The notes below the pieces were generated by a model. The model saw only the letters and a list, made by a program, of their open reading frames with translations, searched no databases and was not told where the DNA came from. This document shows, piece after piece, positions 16,537 through 27,659 of a stretch of DNA of 64,000 bases (its first letter is position 1; each line of letters opens with the position of its first letter). Position numbers and translations under genes: made by a program. This DNA comes from Actinoallomurus iriomotensis. GTDB taxonomy: Bacteria; Actinomycetota; Actinomycetes; Streptosporangiales; Streptosporangiaceae. The stretch is from the NCBI RefSeq assembly GCF_030269445.1, contig NZ_BSTJ01000009.1, positions 1 to 64,000 on the forward strand, written 5' to 3'.

Positions 16537-17625
16537 ATGAGCCTTCTCGAGGTTCGAGACCTAAAGGTCTCTTTCGACACATCTGACGGATTGGTCCAGG
16601 CCGTCCGCGGAGTGTCGTTCACCGTCGAGCGAGGAAAGACACTTGGGATCGTCGGTGAGTCCGGATCCGGGAAAAGCGTCTCTACCCAGACGCTCCTCGG
16701 CCTGACGGCAGGCGCTCTGATCGATGGGGAGGCCCTCTTCGAGGGCCAGGACCTTCTGGCCATGACCGACGAGCAGCTTCGTCGCGTCCGTGGCAAGGAG
16801 ATCGCGATGATCTTCCAGGATCCCCTGTCGAGCCTGCACCCGCTCTACAAAGTGGGCAAGCAGATCGCCGAGATGATCCGGCAGCACGAACCGGACGTCA
16901 ACAAGGCGCAGGCCCGCAAGCGGGCGATCGAGCTGCTCGGCATGGTCGGCATTCCCGAGCCCGGCCAGCGCGTCGACGACTACCCGCACCAGTTCTCCGG
17001 CGGCATGCGTCAGCGCGCGATGATCGCGATGTCTCTCGCGCTCAACCCGAAGCTCATCGTCGCGGACGAGCCGACCACCGCGCTCGACGCCACCGTGCAG
17101 GCCCAGATCCTCGACCTCATGCTGCGGCTGCAGCGCGAGTTCGACACCGCGCTCATCATGATCACGCACGACCTCGGTGTGATCGCCGACCTCGCCGACG
17201 ACGTGCTGGTGATGTACGGCGGCAAACCGGTCGAGCACGCGGACCGGCGGTCGCTCTACTACCGCCCCCACCACCCGTACACCAAGGGCCTGCTGGAGTC
17301 GATCCCCGGGTCGACCGGCGCCAAGACGCGGCTCAAGCCCATCGGCGGGCAGCCGCCCTCGCTCATCAACCTCCCGACCGGATGCGCGTTCCACCCCAGG
17401 TGCGAATACGTCATGGACCGTTGCGTCACGGAGGAGCCGCTCCTGGCGGCCGTGGGTGACAAGGACGGCTTCCCGGATCTCGGCCACACCTCCGCGTGCT
17501 GGCTGCCCAAGGAGGCCGCCGGTCTCGACGCGGAGGCCGAGAACCTGCGGCAGGAGGCCGTCGCGCTCGGCCGTTCGGCAGATTCGCCCGCAGCTACCGT
17601 CGTGGACGCCGGGGAGGCCCAGTGA
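16537..17625 (+). CDS. ABC importer ATP-binding protein (DppD/OppD type)
   Basis: 362 residues starting MSLLEVRDLKVSF, with GGGGAGG upstream. Walker A GESGSGKS (40-47), signature SGGMRQR, Walker B LIVADEPTTALD and the H-loop MITHDLGV are all present. The C-terminal oligopeptide/dipeptide domain has GCAFHPRCEYVMDRC, whose Cys cluster is typical of this subfamily. Energises import by the adjacent permeases together with the second ATPase, whose GTG start overlaps this stop by four bases. Confidence 0.93.
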   Translation: MSLLEVRDLKVSFDTSDGLVQAVRGVSFTVERGKTLGIVGESGSGKSVSTQTLLGLTAGALIDGEALFEGQDLLAMTDEQLRRVRGKEIAMIFQDPLSSLHPLYKVGKQIAEMIRQHEPDVNKAQARKRAIELLGMVGIPEPGQRVDDYPHQFSGGMRQRAMIAMSLALNPKLIVADEPTTALDATVQAQILDLMLRLQREFDTALIMITHDLGVIADLADDVLVMYGGKPVEHADRRSLYYRPHHPYTKGLLESIPGSTGAKTRLKPIGGQPPSLINLPTGCAFHPRCEYVMDRCVTEEPLLAAVGDKDGFPDLGHTSACWLPKEAAGLDAEAENLRQEAVALGRSADSPAATVVDAGEAQ

Positions 17626-18692
17626 CACAGGACGCGGACGTCCTCGTCGAGATCGACGACGTCTACAAGCACTTTCCGATCAAGCAGGGGATCATCTTCA
17701 AGCGCGAGGTCGCCCGCGTACACGCGGTCGACGGCGTCAGCCTGCAGATCCGGCGCGGCGAGACGGTCGGCATCGTGGGCGAGAGCGGCTGCGGCAAGTC
17801 GACTCTCGCCCGTTGCATCACCGGCCTGCATCCCATCACCGGGGGCCGGATCGTCTTCGACGGCCAGGACATCTCCCGGATGCGCGGAAAGCAGCTCAAG
17901 CCGTTCCGCCGCGACGTGCAGATGATCTTCCAGGACCCGTACGGCTCGCTGAACCCGCGCCGCCGGGTGGGCGCGATCATCGGTGACCCGTTCGACATCC
18001 ACGGCATCGCGTCGGGCGCCGACCGCAAGAAGCGCGTCCAGGAGCTGATGGAGCTCGTCGGCCTGAACCCCGAGCACTACAACCGGTTCCCGGCGGAGTT
18101 CTCCGGCGGGCAGCGGCAGCGCATCGGCATCGCGCGGGCGCTGGCCCTCAAGCCGAAGCTGATCGTCTGCGACGAGCCGGTCTCCGCGCTCGACGTGTCG
18201 ATCCAGGCACAGGTCATCAACCTGCTGAAGGACCTGCAGGAAGAGCTCGGCCTGACGTACGTCTTCATCGCCCACGACCTGTCGGTCGTGCGTTACGTCA
18301 GCGACCGGGTCGCGGTGATGTACCTCGGCAAGATCGCTGAGTACGCCGAGGGCGAGGACCTGTACGAGAAGCCGCGGCACCCGTACACCAACGCCCTGCT
18401 GTCCGCCGCCTCGATCGCCGACCCCGACGCCGCCGAGCGCCGGGAGCGCATCGTCCTGACCGGCGACGTGCCGTCGCCGATCCGGCCGCCGTCCGGCTGC
18501 CGGTTCCACCCGCGCTGCCCGAAGGCGCAGGAGAACTGCATCGAGCTCGAACCCGAGCTCATCGTTCGGGACGGCGACGCGGCCGGGCACGAGACTGCCT
18601 GTCACTACCCCGTCGATCCCGCCGAGAGCCTCGCCACCGAGCACGCGGCGATCGAGCAGTTGTCCACCGAGCCCACGCTCCCGAGTGCATAG
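17622..18692 (+). CDS. ABC importer ATP-binding protein (DppF/OppF type)
   Basis: 356 residues from GTG 17622, which overlaps the previous stop as GTGA. Walker A GESGCGKST, signature FSGGQRQRIGIARAL, Walker B LIVCDEPVSALD, and C-terminal GCRFHPRCPKAQENC of the oligopeptide transporter C-domain. Partner of the preceding ATPase. The permease gene follows after 9 bp. Confidence 0.93.
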   Translation: MTQDADVLVEIDDVYKHFPIKQGIIFKREVARVHAVDGVSLQIRRGETVGIVGESGCGKSTLARCITGLHPITGGRIVFDGQDISRMRGKQLKPFRRDVQMIFQDPYGSLNPRRRVGAIIGDPFDIHGIASGADRKKRVQELMELVGLNPEHYNRFPAEFSGGQRQRIGIARALALKPKLIVCDEPVSALDVSIQAQVINLLKDLQEELGLTYVFIAHDLSVVRYVSDRVAVMYLGKIAEYAEGEDLYEKPRHPYTNALLSAASIADPDAAERRERIVLTGDVPSPIRPPSGCRFHPRCPKAQENCIELEPELIVRDGDAAGHETACHYPVDPAESLATEHAAIEQLSTEPTLPSA

Positions 18693-18701
18693 GTATCGAT
18701 C

Positions 18702-19688
18702 ATGAGCCTCACTGATCTCGAAGCCGAGGCCTCGGTCCCGCCCGCGAGCGAGGAGCCCGACGGGCGCAAGATCGAAGGTCGCAGCCCATGGCAGCTCGCC
18801 TGGGCCCGCCTCCGTAAGGACAAGGCCGCGATGATCTCCGTCGTGGTCATCGTCCTGCTCATCGTCATGGCGTTGCTGGCACCGCTCATCGCCAAGTGGG
18901 TGGGCTACGCCCCCGACTTCGGCGACCGGAAGCTGGGCCAGACCGTCGACGGCCTGCCGGTCGGACCGAACGGCCACCACGTGCTCGGCACCGACCGCTT
19001 CGGCCGCGACATCCTCGTCCGCAGCGTCTACGGCGCGCGCGTGTCACTGCTGGTCGGCCTGGTCTCGACCGTGCTCGCGGTGGTCCTCGGCGTCATCATC
19101 GGCGCGTCCGCGGGGTTCTACGGCGGGGCGATCGACACGATCCTGGCCCGCGCCATGGACGTGACGTTGTCCTTCCCGTACCTGCTGTTCGCCCTCGCGC
19201 TCGCGGCGGGATTCGGCGCCAGCGTCCCGTTGACGATCTTCGTCATCACGTTCTTCTCGTTCGCCTCGATCGGCCGGATCGTCCGAGGACAGGTCCTGCA
19301 GATCAAGGAGCGCGAGTTCATCGAGGCGGCCCGGTCACTCGGCGCCGGCAGCATCCGCACGATGTTCATCGACGTGATCCCGAACCTGATCGCGCCGGTG
19401 ACCGTGCTCGGGTCGATGACGATCCCCACCGCGATCATCTTCGAGTCGACGCTGTCCTTCCTCGGCGCGGGTACCGACCCCCGCACGCCGACCTGGGGCA
19501 ACATGCTCTCCGACGCGACCCAGAGCTACACGGTCGCGTGGTGGACGCTGTTCGTGCCGGCCGCGTTCCTGTTGATCACCACGCTGGCGTTCAACATCCT
19601 CGGGGACGCCGTCCGGGACGCGCTCGACCCGCGGTCCGAGCGGCTGTTCGCGGCCCAGAAGGCCAATCGGAAGAAGAAGAGGAAGTAG
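18702..19688 (+). CDS. ABC importer permease (DppC/OppC type)
   Basis: 328 residues. A polar N-terminus, one transmembrane helix (about 48-65), then the binding-protein-dependent permease domain with five more helices. The coupling loop EAARSLGAGSIRTMFIDVIPN binds the ATPase. HVLGTDRFGRDILVRSVYG before the second helix is typical of DppC/OppC. Works with the following DppB-type permease. Confidence 0.92.
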   Translation: MSLTDLEAEASVPPASEEPDGRKIEGRSPWQLAWARLRKDKAAMISVVVIVLLIVMALLAPLIAKWVGYAPDFGDRKLGQTVDGLPVGPNGHHVLGTDRFGRDILVRSVYGARVSLLVGLVSTVLAVVLGVIIGASAGFYGGAIDTILARAMDVTLSFPYLLFALALAAGFGASVPLTIFVITFFSFASIGRIVRGQVLQIKEREFIEAARSLGAGSIRTMFIDVIPNLIAPVTVLGSMTIPTAIIFESTLSFLGAGTDPRTPTWGNMLSDATQSYTVAWWTLFVPAAFLLITTLAFNILGDAVRDALDPRSERLFAAQKANRKKKRK

Positions 19689-19700
19689 GGGAACACCGAT

Positions 19701-20645
19701 ATGCTTCGCTTCCTGATCCGGCGGATCCTCTTCGGAATCCTGGTCCTGTGGATCGTCACCCTGGGCGTCTTCCTCCTGTTCTTCGCGACGTCCGATGACC
19801 CGGCGGCCAGGTTCGCCGGCAAGTCCGCGACTCCGGCCACGCTCGCCCTGGTCCGCCACCGGCTCGGCCTCGACGACCCGCTGCCAGTGCAGTACTGGCA
19901 CTTCCTGACGCGTCTGCTCCGCGGCGACCTGGGCTACTCCTTCGCCACGCAGAGCCCGGTCACCGACATGATCAAGCAGGCGCTTCCGGCCAGCCTGTCG
20001 CTGATCCTGGGTGCGGCCGTGCTGTGGCTGGCGGCCGGCATCGTCGCCGGTGTCATCAGCGCCACGCGGGCGCGCACGCTGCTCGACCGCGGCATCACCC
20101 TGGCGGTGCTGCTCGGCATCTCGATGCCGGCGTTCATCGTCGGTCTGACGCTGTCGTACGTCTTCGCGGTCAAGCTGCAGATCTTCCCGCAGACCCAGTA
20201 CGTCCCGATCCAGAACAACCCGTTGCAGTGGTTCGAGCACATGGTCCTGCCCTGGATCACGCTGGCGCTGCTGCAGTCGGCCATCTACACCCGGCTGACC
20301 CGCGGCTCGCTGCTGGACGTGCTCGGTGAGGACTACATCCGCACGGCCCGCGCCAAGGGCCTGCCCGAGCGGCGGGTCATCTACCGGCACGGCCTGCGGT
20401 CGGCGCTGACGCCGGTCGTCACCCAGGCGGGTGTCGACATCGGCGTGCTGATCGGCGGCACGCTCGTCACCGAGTCGGTGTTCGGTCTCCAGGGCATCGG
20501 CCAGCTGACCGTCCAGTCGCTGACCATCGGCGACCTGCCGGTCATCATGGGCGTCGTGTTGATCGCCGCGTTCTTCGTGGTGCTCGGCAACCTGGTCGTC
20601 GACGTCGTCTACTCCTTCCTCGACCCGCGCGTCCGGCTCTCCTGA
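19701..20645 (+). CDS. ABC importer permease (DppB/OppB type)
   Basis: 314 residues, six transmembrane segments starting with MLRFLIRRILFGILVLW. The coupling loop reads YIRTARAKGLPERRVIYRHG. Last gene of the five-gene importer; the order is binding protein, D, F, C, B rather than the more common A-B-C-D-F. Followed by a hairpin terminator. Confidence 0.92.
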   Translation: MLRFLIRRILFGILVLWIVTLGVFLLFFATSDDPAARFAGKSATPATLALVRHRLGLDDPLPVQYWHFLTRLLRGDLGYSFATQSPVTDMIKQALPASLSLILGAAVLWLAAGIVAGVISATRARTLLDRGITLAVLLGISMPAFIVGLTLSYVFAVKLQIFPQTQYVPIQNNPLQWFEHMVLPWITLALLQSAIYTRLTRGSLLDVLGEDYIRTARAKGLPERRVIYRHGLRSALTPVVTQAGVDIGVLIGGTLVTESVFGLQGIGQLTVQSLTIGDLPVIMGVVLIAAFFVVLGNLVVDVVYSFLDPRVRLS

Positions 20646-20660
20646 CACCGGGTCCTGCCA

Positions 20661-20696
20661 GCGGCCGGTCGTCCCCGTCCAGGGGCGACCGGCCGC
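20661..20696 (+). terminator. Terminator after the ABC importer operon
   Basis: GCGGCCGGTCG-T-CCCC pairs with GGGGCGACCGGCCGC around a short GTCCA loop; one T is bulged. It starts 15 bp after the last permease stop. Confidence 0.7.
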
Positions 20697-20721
20697 TTGG
20701 CGTTCCGCCAGGGCCTAGGCT

Positions 20722-22032
20722 GTGCTGGTGTCGTACGCGTCGGACCTGCGGCTGGTCCTCAAAGGCCGGGACTTTCGCCGACTCTTCGCGACGCGGATCG
20801 TCTCCGCGGTGTCCGACGGCGTGTTCCAGGTGGGCGTCGCTGGATACGTCCTGTTCTCCCCGGAGCAGGAGGCGACGGCGGCGGAGGCGGCCGCCACGGC
20901 GGCCGTGCTGCTGCTGCCCTACTCCGTGCTCGGGCCGTTCGCCGGTGTGTTCATCGACCGCTGGCGGCGCCGGCAGATCCTCGTCCACGCGCCGCTGATC
21001 CGGGCACTCCTGCTGGCCGCCACCGCGGCCCTGCTGGTGTACGGGCACGGCGACGCGCCGTTCCTGTTCGCCGCGCTCCTGGTACTCGGGGTCAACCGGT
21101 TCTTCCTGTCCGCGCTCTCGGCCGCGCTGCCGCACGTCGTGGGCCGGCAGGAGCTGATCACCGCGAACGCCGTGTCGGTCACCTCCGGAACGATGGCCTC
21201 GTTCGCCGGCGCGGGTGCGGCCTATCTGCTGCGGCTGGTGTTCGGCGCCGACCGGCACGGCACGGCGCTGATCCTGATGTGCGCCGCCGCGGCGTACGTC
21301 GGGACGTCGGCCATCGCCACGACGCTCGGCCGCGACCTGCTCGGCCCGGAGCTGCGGACCGCGCGCCCGGAGGCCCGCGAGGCGGTGCGCCAGGTGCTGC
21401 GCGGCCTGCTCGACGGCGCGCGGCACGTACGCGAACGCCGTCCCGCCGCGTTCGCCCTCGGCGCGATCGGGGCGCACCGCTTCCTGTACGGCATCACGAC
21501 GATCATGACGGTGCTGTTGTTCCGCAACTACTTCACCGGCAGCGCCGAGGCGGGCATGGGCGGCTTCGCGCTCGCTCTCGTCGTCTCCGGCGCCGGCTAC
21601 TTCCTCGCCGCCGTGGTCACGCCGCTGGTCACCGAGCGGATCAGCAAGGAAGTGTGGATCGCCGTGCAGCTGGGGTTCGCGGCCGTCGCCGAGGTGGTGC
21701 TCGGCGCGCCGTTCGCGGCGTTCCCGTTCATCGCCGGCGGCTTCCTGCTGGGCCTGGCCGCCCAGGGCGTGAAGCTGTGCGTGGACACGATCGTCCAGAC
21801 GATCATCTCGGACGCTTACCGGGGCCGCGTGTTCTCGTTCTACGACATGATCTTCAACGGCCTGTACGTCGCGGGCTTCGCCATCGCCGCGCTCACCCTC
21901 CCGCCGAGCGGCAAGTCCTACGGGGCCCTGCTGCTGATCGGCTGCGGCTACGCCGTGGCCGCGGCGGTGTACTGGCTGGGAGCGAAAAACCAGAGGAGTG
22001 TTGCCACCGCCGGTAGCAACCTGGCCCCATGA
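20722..22032 (+). CDS. MFS transporter (DHA3-like)
   Basis: 436 residues from GTG 20722; GTG 20728 is equally possible. About twelve transmembrane segments. Family features are the short N-terminus followed by FRRLFATRIVSAVSDGVFQVG and the loop GVFIDRWRRRQILVHAPLIR between helices 2 and 3, matching MFS motif A of macrolide-type exporters. A charged loop in the middle (about 205-240) separates the two halves. Probably a drug or metabolite exporter; substrate unknown. Converges on bioA with a 33-bp gap. Confidence 0.85.
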   Translation: MLVSYASDLRLVLKGRDFRRLFATRIVSAVSDGVFQVGVAGYVLFSPEQEATAAEAAATAAVLLLPYSVLGPFAGVFIDRWRRRQILVHAPLIRALLLAATAALLVYGHGDAPFLFAALLVLGVNRFFLSALSAALPHVVGRQELITANAVSVTSGTMASFAGAGAAYLLRLVFGADRHGTALILMCAAAAYVGTSAIATTLGRDLLGPELRTARPEAREAVRQVLRGLLDGARHVRERRPAAFALGAIGAHRFLYGITTIMTVLLFRNYFTGSAEAGMGGFALALVVSGAGYFLAAVVTPLVTERISKEVWIAVQLGFAAVAEVVLGAPFAAFPFIAGGFLLGLAAQGVKLCVDTIVQTIISDAYRGRVFSFYDMIFNGLYVAGFAIAALTLPPSGKSYGALLLIGCGYAVAAAVYWLGAKNQRSVATAGSNLAP

Positions 22033-22065
22033 GCGAGAGGCCCTCGGCCCCAGCCGCGACCGCCC

Positions 22066-23337
22066 TCACCCAGAGGTGCGGGCGGCGGCGAGCATGGCGG
22101 TGGTGATGCGGTTCACGTCGTCGGGGTCGGTGACGTACGGGGGCATCGTGTAGATCAGGTTGCGGAACGGGCGGAGCCACACGCCCTCGCGCATCACCGC
22201 CTCCTGGACGGCCGCCACGTCCACCTCCTCCTCCATCTCGATCACCCCGATCGCGCCCAGCACCCGTACGTCGCGCACGCCCGGCAGGGCACGGGCCGGT
22301 TCGAGGCCCTCGGTGAGGCCCTTCTCGACCGTGGCGACCTCGGCCCGCCAGTCGCGCTCCCGCAGGAGTTCGATCGACGCCACCGCGACCGCGCACGCGA
22401 GCGGGTTGGCCATGTAGGTCGGTCCGTGCATGAGGACGCCCGCCTCGCCCTCGCTGATCCCCCGCGCCACCCGGTCGGTGCACAGGGCCGCCGCCAGGGT
22501 GAGGTATCCGCCGGTCAGGGCCTTGCCCACGCACATGATGTCGGGCGACACGCCCGCGTGCTCGCAAGCGAAGAACGTCCCCGTACGGCCGAAGCCGGTG
22601 GCGATCTCGTCGAAGATCAGCAGCACGTCGTGCTCGTCCGCGAGCGAGCGCAGCAGCCCCAGCCACGCCGGGTCGTAGAACCGCATCCCTCCGGCGCCCT
22701 GCACGACCGGCTCCACGATGATCGCGGCCAGCTCGTCCGCGTGCGTCGCCACCAGGCGCGTCAGCTCAGCGGCGTACTCCGGCTCGTACGCGCCGGGCGG
22801 CGGCGGCGCGAACACGTGCCGCGGCAGCAGGTCCGCGAACAGGTGGTGCATTCCGCCGACCGGGTCGCACACCGCCATCGCCCCGAACGTGTCGCCGTGA
22901 TAGCCGCCGCGCACCGTCATCAGGCGCGACTTCGACGCGCGGCCGCGCGAACGCTGGTACTGCAACGCCATCTTGATCGCGACTTCCACCGCCACGGATC
23001 CGGAGTCGGCGAAGAACACCTTCGTGAGCGGCTCCGGGGTGAGCGAGACCAGCAGCCGCGCCAGGCGTACCGCGGCCGGATGCGTCAGCCCGCCGAACAT
23101 CACGTGCGCCATGTCCCGCAGCTGCCCGGTCACCGCCGCGTCGAGGACGGGATGCCGATAGCCGTGGATCGCCGCCCACCACGATGCCATCCCGTCCACC
23201 AGCTCACGGCCGTCGGCCAGCGTCAGGCGTACACCCCGGGCCGCGACCACCGGATGGACCGGCGTGGTGGCCGGCATGGGGGAGTACGGGTGCCAGATGT
23301 GCTCACGGTCGAAGGCGAGAAGCTCGTCGGCGGACAT
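22066..23337 (-). CDS. bioA: Adenosylmethionine-8-amino-7-oxononanoate aminotransferase
   Basis: 423 residues. A class III aminotransferase with the BioA N-terminus ([13 protein letters not shown]), [29 protein letters not shown] and the PLP lysine in [13 protein letters not shown]. It makes 7,8-diaminononanoate in biotin synthesis with SAM as amino donor. No other bio gene is in the window, so it stands apart from the rest of the pathway. Confidence 0.93.
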   Translation of the reverse strand: MSADELLAFDREHIWHPYSPMPATTPVHPVVAARGVRLTLADGRELVDGMASWWAAIHGYRHPVLDAAVTGQLRDMAHVMFGGLTHPAAVRLARLLVSLTPEPLTKVFFADSGSVAVEVAIKMALQYQRSRGRASKSRLMTVRGGYHGDTFGAMAVCDPVGGMHHLFADLLPRHVFAPPPPGAYEPEYAAELTRLVATHADELAAIIVEPVVQGAGGMRFYDPAWLGLLRSLADEHDVLLIFDEIATGFGRTGTFFACEHAGVSPDIMCVGKALTGGYLTLAAALCTDRVARGISEGEAGVLMHGPTYMANPLACAVAVASIELLRERDWRAEVATVEKGLTEGLEPARALPGVRDVRVLGAIGVIEMEEEVDVAAVQEAVMREGVWLRPFRNLIYTMPPYVTDPDDVNRITTAMLAAARTSG

Positions 23338-23360
23338 GCGTCCCCATGATGGCAGGGCGG

Positions 23361-24785
23361 TCAGCCCTGGTCACGCCACCATTCGCGCAGCGCCTTCGTG
23401 GCCGCCTCCTTGCCGATCGGCCCCTGGTCCAGGCGCAGGTCGAGCAGGAACTTGTAGGCCCGGCCGACGGCCGGCCCCGGCGCAAGCTCGAGGATCTGCT
23501 GGATCTCGTGCCCGTCGAGCTCGGGACGGATCTTGGCCAGCTCCTCTTCCTGCTCCAGCCGCGCGATCCGCCGTTCGAGGTCGTCGTAGGTGCGGGCCAG
23601 CGCCGCCGCCTTGCGCTTGTTGCGCGTCGTGCAGTCGGCGCGGGTCAGCTTGTGCAGCCGCGGCAGCAGGGGGCCCGCGTCGCGTACGTAGCGCCGCACC
23701 GCCGCGTCGGTCCACTCGCCCGTGCCGTACCCGTGGAACCGCAGGTGCAGCTCGACCAGCCGGGACACGTCCGCGACGACGTCCTTGGGATAGCGCAGCG
23801 CGGTGAGCCGCGCCTTGCTCATCGAGGCGCCGACCACCTCGTGGTGGTGGAAGGTGACCCGGCCGCCGTCGACGAACGAACGGGTCTTCGGCTTGCCGAT
23901 GTCGTGCAGCAGCGCGGCCAGCCGCAGGATCAGGTCCGGGCCGTCCTCCTCCTGCGCGATCGCCTGTTCGAGGACGATCAGCGAGTGCTCGTAGACGTCC
24001 TTGTGCCGGTGGTGCTCGTCGATCTCCAGTCGGAGCTTGGGCAGTTCCGGCAGCACCTGCGCGGCCAGTCCCGTGTCGACGAGCAGCGCCAGGCCCTGGC
24101 GCGGGTACGCGCCGGACAGCAGCTTGGACAGCTCGTCACGGACCCGCTCGGCCGAGACGATCTCGATCCGGCCGGCCATCTCCGTCATGGCGGCCGTGAC
24201 CGCCGGATCGATGGTGAAGCCGAGCTGCGAGGCGAACCGCGCCGCGCGCAGCATGCGCAGCGGGTCGTCGCCGAAGGAGTCCTCCGGACGGCCCGGCGTG
24301 CGGATCGTCTTGTTCCGCAGGTCCGCCAGCCCGCCGTACGGGTCGACGAACTCGTGCCCGGGCAGCCGCGTGGCCATGGCGTTCACCGCGAAGTCGCGGC
24401 GCTGGAGGTCCTCGGTGAGCGACGTGCCGTACGCGACCTCCGGCTTGCGCGACTTCGGGTCGTAGGACTCGCTGCGGTACGTCGTGATCTCGATCTGGTG
24501 GTCGCCCTTGCGCAGGCCGATGGTGCCGAACTCGATGCCGATCGTCCACACCGCGTCGGCCCAGCCGTCGACGATCTCCAGGATGCGCTGTGGGTGCGCG
24601 TCGGTGGTGAAGTCGAGGTCGCTGACCGGCCGCCCGAGCAGCGCGTCGCGTACGGGGCCGCCGACCAGCGCCAACTCGTGGCCGGCCGCGGCGAAGACCC
24701 GGCCGAGATCGTTGGCGAGCGGGGCCGCACGGGTCAGCAGTTCACTGATCGCGGCGGCCGGCTTGGAGGTCAGTTCGTTCGACAC
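23361..24785 (-). CDS. cca: CCA tRNA nucleotidyltransferase
   Basis: 474 residues from GTG 24785; an in-frame ATG at 24821 adds 12 residues that the family lacks. The nucleotidyltransferase head has [22 protein letters not shown], whose DxD binds metal. [10 protein letters not shown] and [14 protein letters not shown] are the class II motifs, and an HD domain follows ([10 protein letters not shown], about 290-300 onwards). Adds or repairs the 3' CCA of tRNAs. Divergent from the mutT4-murJ operon, as PcnA (Rv3907c) is in mycobacteria. Confidence 0.95.
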   Translation of the reverse strand: MSNELTSKPAAAISELLTRAAPLANDLGRVFAAAGHELALVGGPVRDALLGRPVSDLDFTTDAHPQRILEIVDGWADAVWTIGIEFGTIGLRKGDHQIEITTYRSESYDPKSRKPEVAYGTSLTEDLQRRDFAVNAMATRLPGHEFVDPYGGLADLRNKTIRTPGRPEDSFGDDPLRMLRAARFASQLGFTIDPAVTAAMTEMAGRIEIVSAERVRDELSKLLSGAYPRQGLALLVDTGLAAQVLPELPKLRLEIDEHHRHKDVYEHSLIVLEQAIAQEEDGPDLILRLAALLHDIGKPKTRSFVDGGRVTFHHHEVVGASMSKARLTALRYPKDVVADVSRLVELHLRFHGYGTGEWTDAAVRRYVRDAGPLLPRLHKLTRADCTTRNKRKAAALARTYDDLERRIARLEQEEELAKIRPELDGHEIQQILELAPGPAVGRAYKFLLDLRLDQGPIGKEAATKALREWWRDQG

Positions 24786-25041
24786 GGCAATCGAGCGTAG
24801 ATCCTCGCAGGTGGCAGGCAAAACAGGAATCGCCTACCTGCCGATCCTCATTTGTTCCGATAAGGGGAGTCTGGACAAGGAGATGTCAGGCGATGCGACC
24901 GGCCTACCGCCGGATCTGCCCAGACCAACCGACCCCGACCGACCTCGCGCCTTTCCCAACCAACCGACCCCGACCGACCTCCCGGGGCGCGGACTCGGCG
25001 TCGAGCCCGGCGAAATCCCCCCGAGCAATGACCGATTACGC

Positions 25042-25578
25042 ATGCCTGGCTACTACCATAACGCCGTGCCCCGCCCGCGTAATCGTCGACGGCTCGCCGG
25101 TCCGCCCGGTCCTCATCGCGAGGAGACGTCGGCCGGCGGCCTGGTCGTCGACATCGCGGGCGCCGCGCGAGCTGCACTGATCGCCCGGTACGACCGTGAT
25201 GGTCGGCTGCGGTGGTCACTGCCCAAAGGACACATCGAAGGCGCGGAGACGATCGAGGAGGCGGCGGTGCGCGAGGTGGAGGAGGAGACCGGCATCCGCG
25301 GCCGGATCGTCGCTCCCCTGGGCGCCATCGACTACTGGTTCTCCGCGAGTCATGCCCGAGCTCGCGCTCATCCCCGGCCGCCCGGGCCTCCCAGGCGGGT
25401 TCACAAGACCGTGCACCACCACCTCCTGCTGGCGACCGGCGGGGTCCTGTCCGACGCCGACCCGGAGGTCGCCGAGGTCGCCTGGGTGCCGCTCGCCGAG
25501 GTGGCCGGCCGTCTCGCCCACGCCGACGAGCGCCGGCTCGTCGCCCACGTACCCGAGCTCCTCGCGGCCGTCACGTGA
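25042..25578 (+). CDS. mutT4: NUDIX hydrolase, MutT4-like
   Basis: 178 residues from ATG 25042; a longer form from ATG 24883 would add a Pro-rich N-terminus. Complete NUDIX box G-x5-E-x7-REVEEETGI at about 70-92. The loop before [11 protein letters not shown] carries an extra Pro/Arg-rich stretch (HPRPPGPP). First gene of the operon that runs through DUF6049, murJ, pseudokinase and sigM, matching Rv3908 in mycobacteria. Likely hydrolyses a damaged or excess nucleoside diphosphate derivative. Its stop overlaps the next GTG start. Confidence 0.85.
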   Translation: MPGYYHNAVPRPRNRRRLAGPPGPHREETSAGGLVVDIAGAARAALIARYDRDGRLRWSLPKGHIEGAETIEEAAVREVEEETGIRGRIVAPLGAIDYWFSASHARARAHPRPPGPPRRVHKTVHHHLLLATGGVLSDADPEVAEVAWVPLAEVAGRLAHADERRLVAHVPELLAAVT

Positions 25579-27659
25579 GACGACTCATCGCCCTGGTCGT
25601 GCCTCTGCTGCTCAGCGGAGCACCGGCGTTCGCCGCGACACCGACGCCTGCGCCGTCGTCCTCCCACGCTCGCGCCTCGTCCCACGCCTCGCGGGCCTCC
25701 CGCGACCGCGCGCCCACGCCCAAGTCTCCGGTGGACGTGAAGCTGGCCTCGATCCGCCCCGGCGGGTACCTCCGGGCGAACTCCACGCTGCGCGTCACGG
25801 GCCGGATGGTCAACCAGTCCGAGAGCGGATACCAGCGGGTCTCGGTACGGCTGCGGTTCAGCTCCCAGCCGATGACGAGCCGCGGCGAGCTGGAGGCGTA
25901 CGCCGACGGGAAGGGCCCGGACCCGGCACGGGCCGGGCAGCCGCGGCTCGTCACGGCGAGCCTGCCGGTCGGAGGCCAGCAGTCCTGGTCGGTGTCGCTG
26001 CCGGTACGGCAGATGGGTCTGGGCACGTTCGGCGTCTACCCGATCTCGGTGGAGACGCTCAGCGCCGCGGGCACCGTGCTCGGCCACGTGCGCACGTTCG
26101 TCACCTACTACCCCGTCGGCATCGCCCCGCAGAGGACCAAGGTCGCCTGGGTCTGGCCGGTCATCGACCAGCCGCACCGCGCCGACGACTCGACGTTCGT
26201 CGACGACGGCCTCGAACGCCAGCTCGGCTCCGGCGGCCGCCTGTCGAACCTGGTCACCGCCGCGGCGCGGACGACCACCCCGGTGAGCTGGCTCATCGAC
26301 CCGAGCCTGGTCGACGACGCGACCCGCATGGGCGACACCGACGGCTACCGGATCAAGGGCACGGCCCGGCCCCAGAGCGTGGCGGCGAACGACTGGCTGC
26401 GGTCGCTGCACTCGGCGGTCACCGGCGCCGGTGACCACCTCATCGCCACGCCGTACGCCGACCCCGACGTGATGGCCCTCGCGCAGCGCGGCATGGGTGA
26501 CGACGTCAAGCTCGCCGCCCAGGAGGGCACGCGCACGCTCGCGGCGGCCAACCTCGGCGGCGCGACGCCGGTCGTGGCGATGCCTCCGGACGGCCTCGCC
26601 GACCAGCCCACGCTCTCCGCGCTCGTCGCCGGCGGCTCCCGTACGGTCCTGCTCAGCAGCTCGGTGCTGCCGGACTCCCGCGGCGCGACCTACACCGTGG
26701 ACCCGGTCGCGCACAAGACCGTCTCGGGCACGAACGTCAAGCTCCTCGCCTACGACGACACGCTGCGCAAGATCCTGGGCACGTCCACGACGGAGCCCGG
26801 CGGCACGGTCATCGCCGAGCAGCGGTTCCTGGCCGAGACCGCCATGATCACCAATGAGGCGCCCCAGAAGCCCCGCACCATCGTGATCACTCCGCCCCGG
26901 CGCTGGAACCCCAGCCCGGCCTTTGCCAAGGCGGTGCTGAACTACACCGCCAAGGCGCCCTGGATGCAGGCCGTGCCGCTCGGGGCGGCGGAGAACACCC
27001 CGCCCGCCGGCCGAGCATTCCAGGCGCAGAAGGGCTCCGTGCTGAGCAAGAACTACCTGCGCCAGGTCCGGGACCTCCGCAACAGGATCCGGCTGTTCAC
27101 CTCGATCTTCACCCCGGCCACCAGCGGCTTCACCCTCGGCGTCGCCCGCACCGAGTCCTCGGCGTGGAACGGTCAGTCGCGGAGGGGCGCGAGACTGCGC
27201 GACACGCTCACCGACGAGCTCGACCGCGACATCGGAAAGATCAAGGTGCTGAACGACGGCATCACGATGGCGGGCAAGTCGGGCCGTACCGCGATCACCA
27301 TCTCCAACGGGCTCGACCACGGCACCGTGGTCGTCCGGCTGCGCGCCTACTCGCAGAACAAGACACGTCTGCGGGTGGACTCCGTCGACCGCACCCTCCA
27401 GCTCGAACCCGGGCACAAGGACCAGGTCACCCTCGACATGAAGGCGTCCGCGAACGGCATCGCCTACATCAACCTCGAGCTGCTGACCCCGGACGGCCGC
27501 CCCTTCGGCACCGGTCCGCACGTGCTGCACGTCCGGACGACCGCGTACGGCCGAACCGCGTTGCTCATCACCGGCGTCTCACTTGCCGTACTCTTCGTCG
27601 GCGTCGCCATACGCGTCGTGCGCCGCAGAGCCGAGCGAGCGGAGGAGTCCGTTGAGTGA
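25575..27659 (+). CDS. DUF6049 secreted/membrane-anchored protein
   Basis: 694 residues from GTG 25575, overlapping the previous stop as GTGA. Signal peptide at 1-21 ([17 protein letters not shown]), a Ser/Ala/Pro-rich linker, a large extracytoplasmic region, and one C-terminal transmembrane helix (about 660-680, [17 protein letters not shown]) before a basic tail. It corresponds to Rv3909, always next to murJ in actinobacteria. Molecular function unknown; the fixed position suggests a role in cell-wall assembly. Confidence 0.85.
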   Translation: MRRLIALVVPLLLSGAPAFAATPTPAPSSSHARASSHASRASRDRAPTPKSPVDVKLASIRPGGYLRANSTLRVTGRMVNQSESGYQRVSVRLRFSSQPMTSRGELEAYADGKGPDPARAGQPRLVTASLPVGGQQSWSVSLPVRQMGLGTFGVYPISVETLSAAGTVLGHVRTFVTYYPVGIAPQRTKVAWVWPVIDQPHRADDSTFVDDGLERQLGSGGRLSNLVTAAARTTTPVSWLIDPSLVDDATRMGDTDGYRIKGTARPQSVAANDWLRSLHSAVTGAGDHLIATPYADPDVMALAQRGMGDDVKLAAQEGTRTLAAANLGGATPVVAMPPDGLADQPTLSALVAGGSRTVLLSSSVLPDSRGATYTVDPVAHKTVSGTNVKLLAYDDTLRKILGTSTTEPGGTVIAEQRFLAETAMITNEAPQKPRTIVITPPRRWNPSPAFAKAVLNYTAKAPWMQAVPLGAAENTPPAGRAFQAQKGSVLSKNYLRQVRDLRNRIRLFTSIFTPATSGFTLGVARTESSAWNGQSRRGARLRDTLTDELDRDIGKIKVLNDGITMAGKSGRTAITISNGLDHGTVVVRLRAYSQNKTRLRVDSVDRTLQLEPGHKDQVTLDMKASANGIAYINLELLTPDGRPFGTGPHVLHVRTTAYGRTALLITGVSLAVLFVGVAIRVVRRRAERAEESVE

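Noticed and set aside
27583..27651. ATG at 27583 as the murJ start
   Set aside because: Would overlap the DUF6049 gene by 77 bp and lacks a ribosome-binding site; TTG 27652 has GGAGGAG at the right distance.
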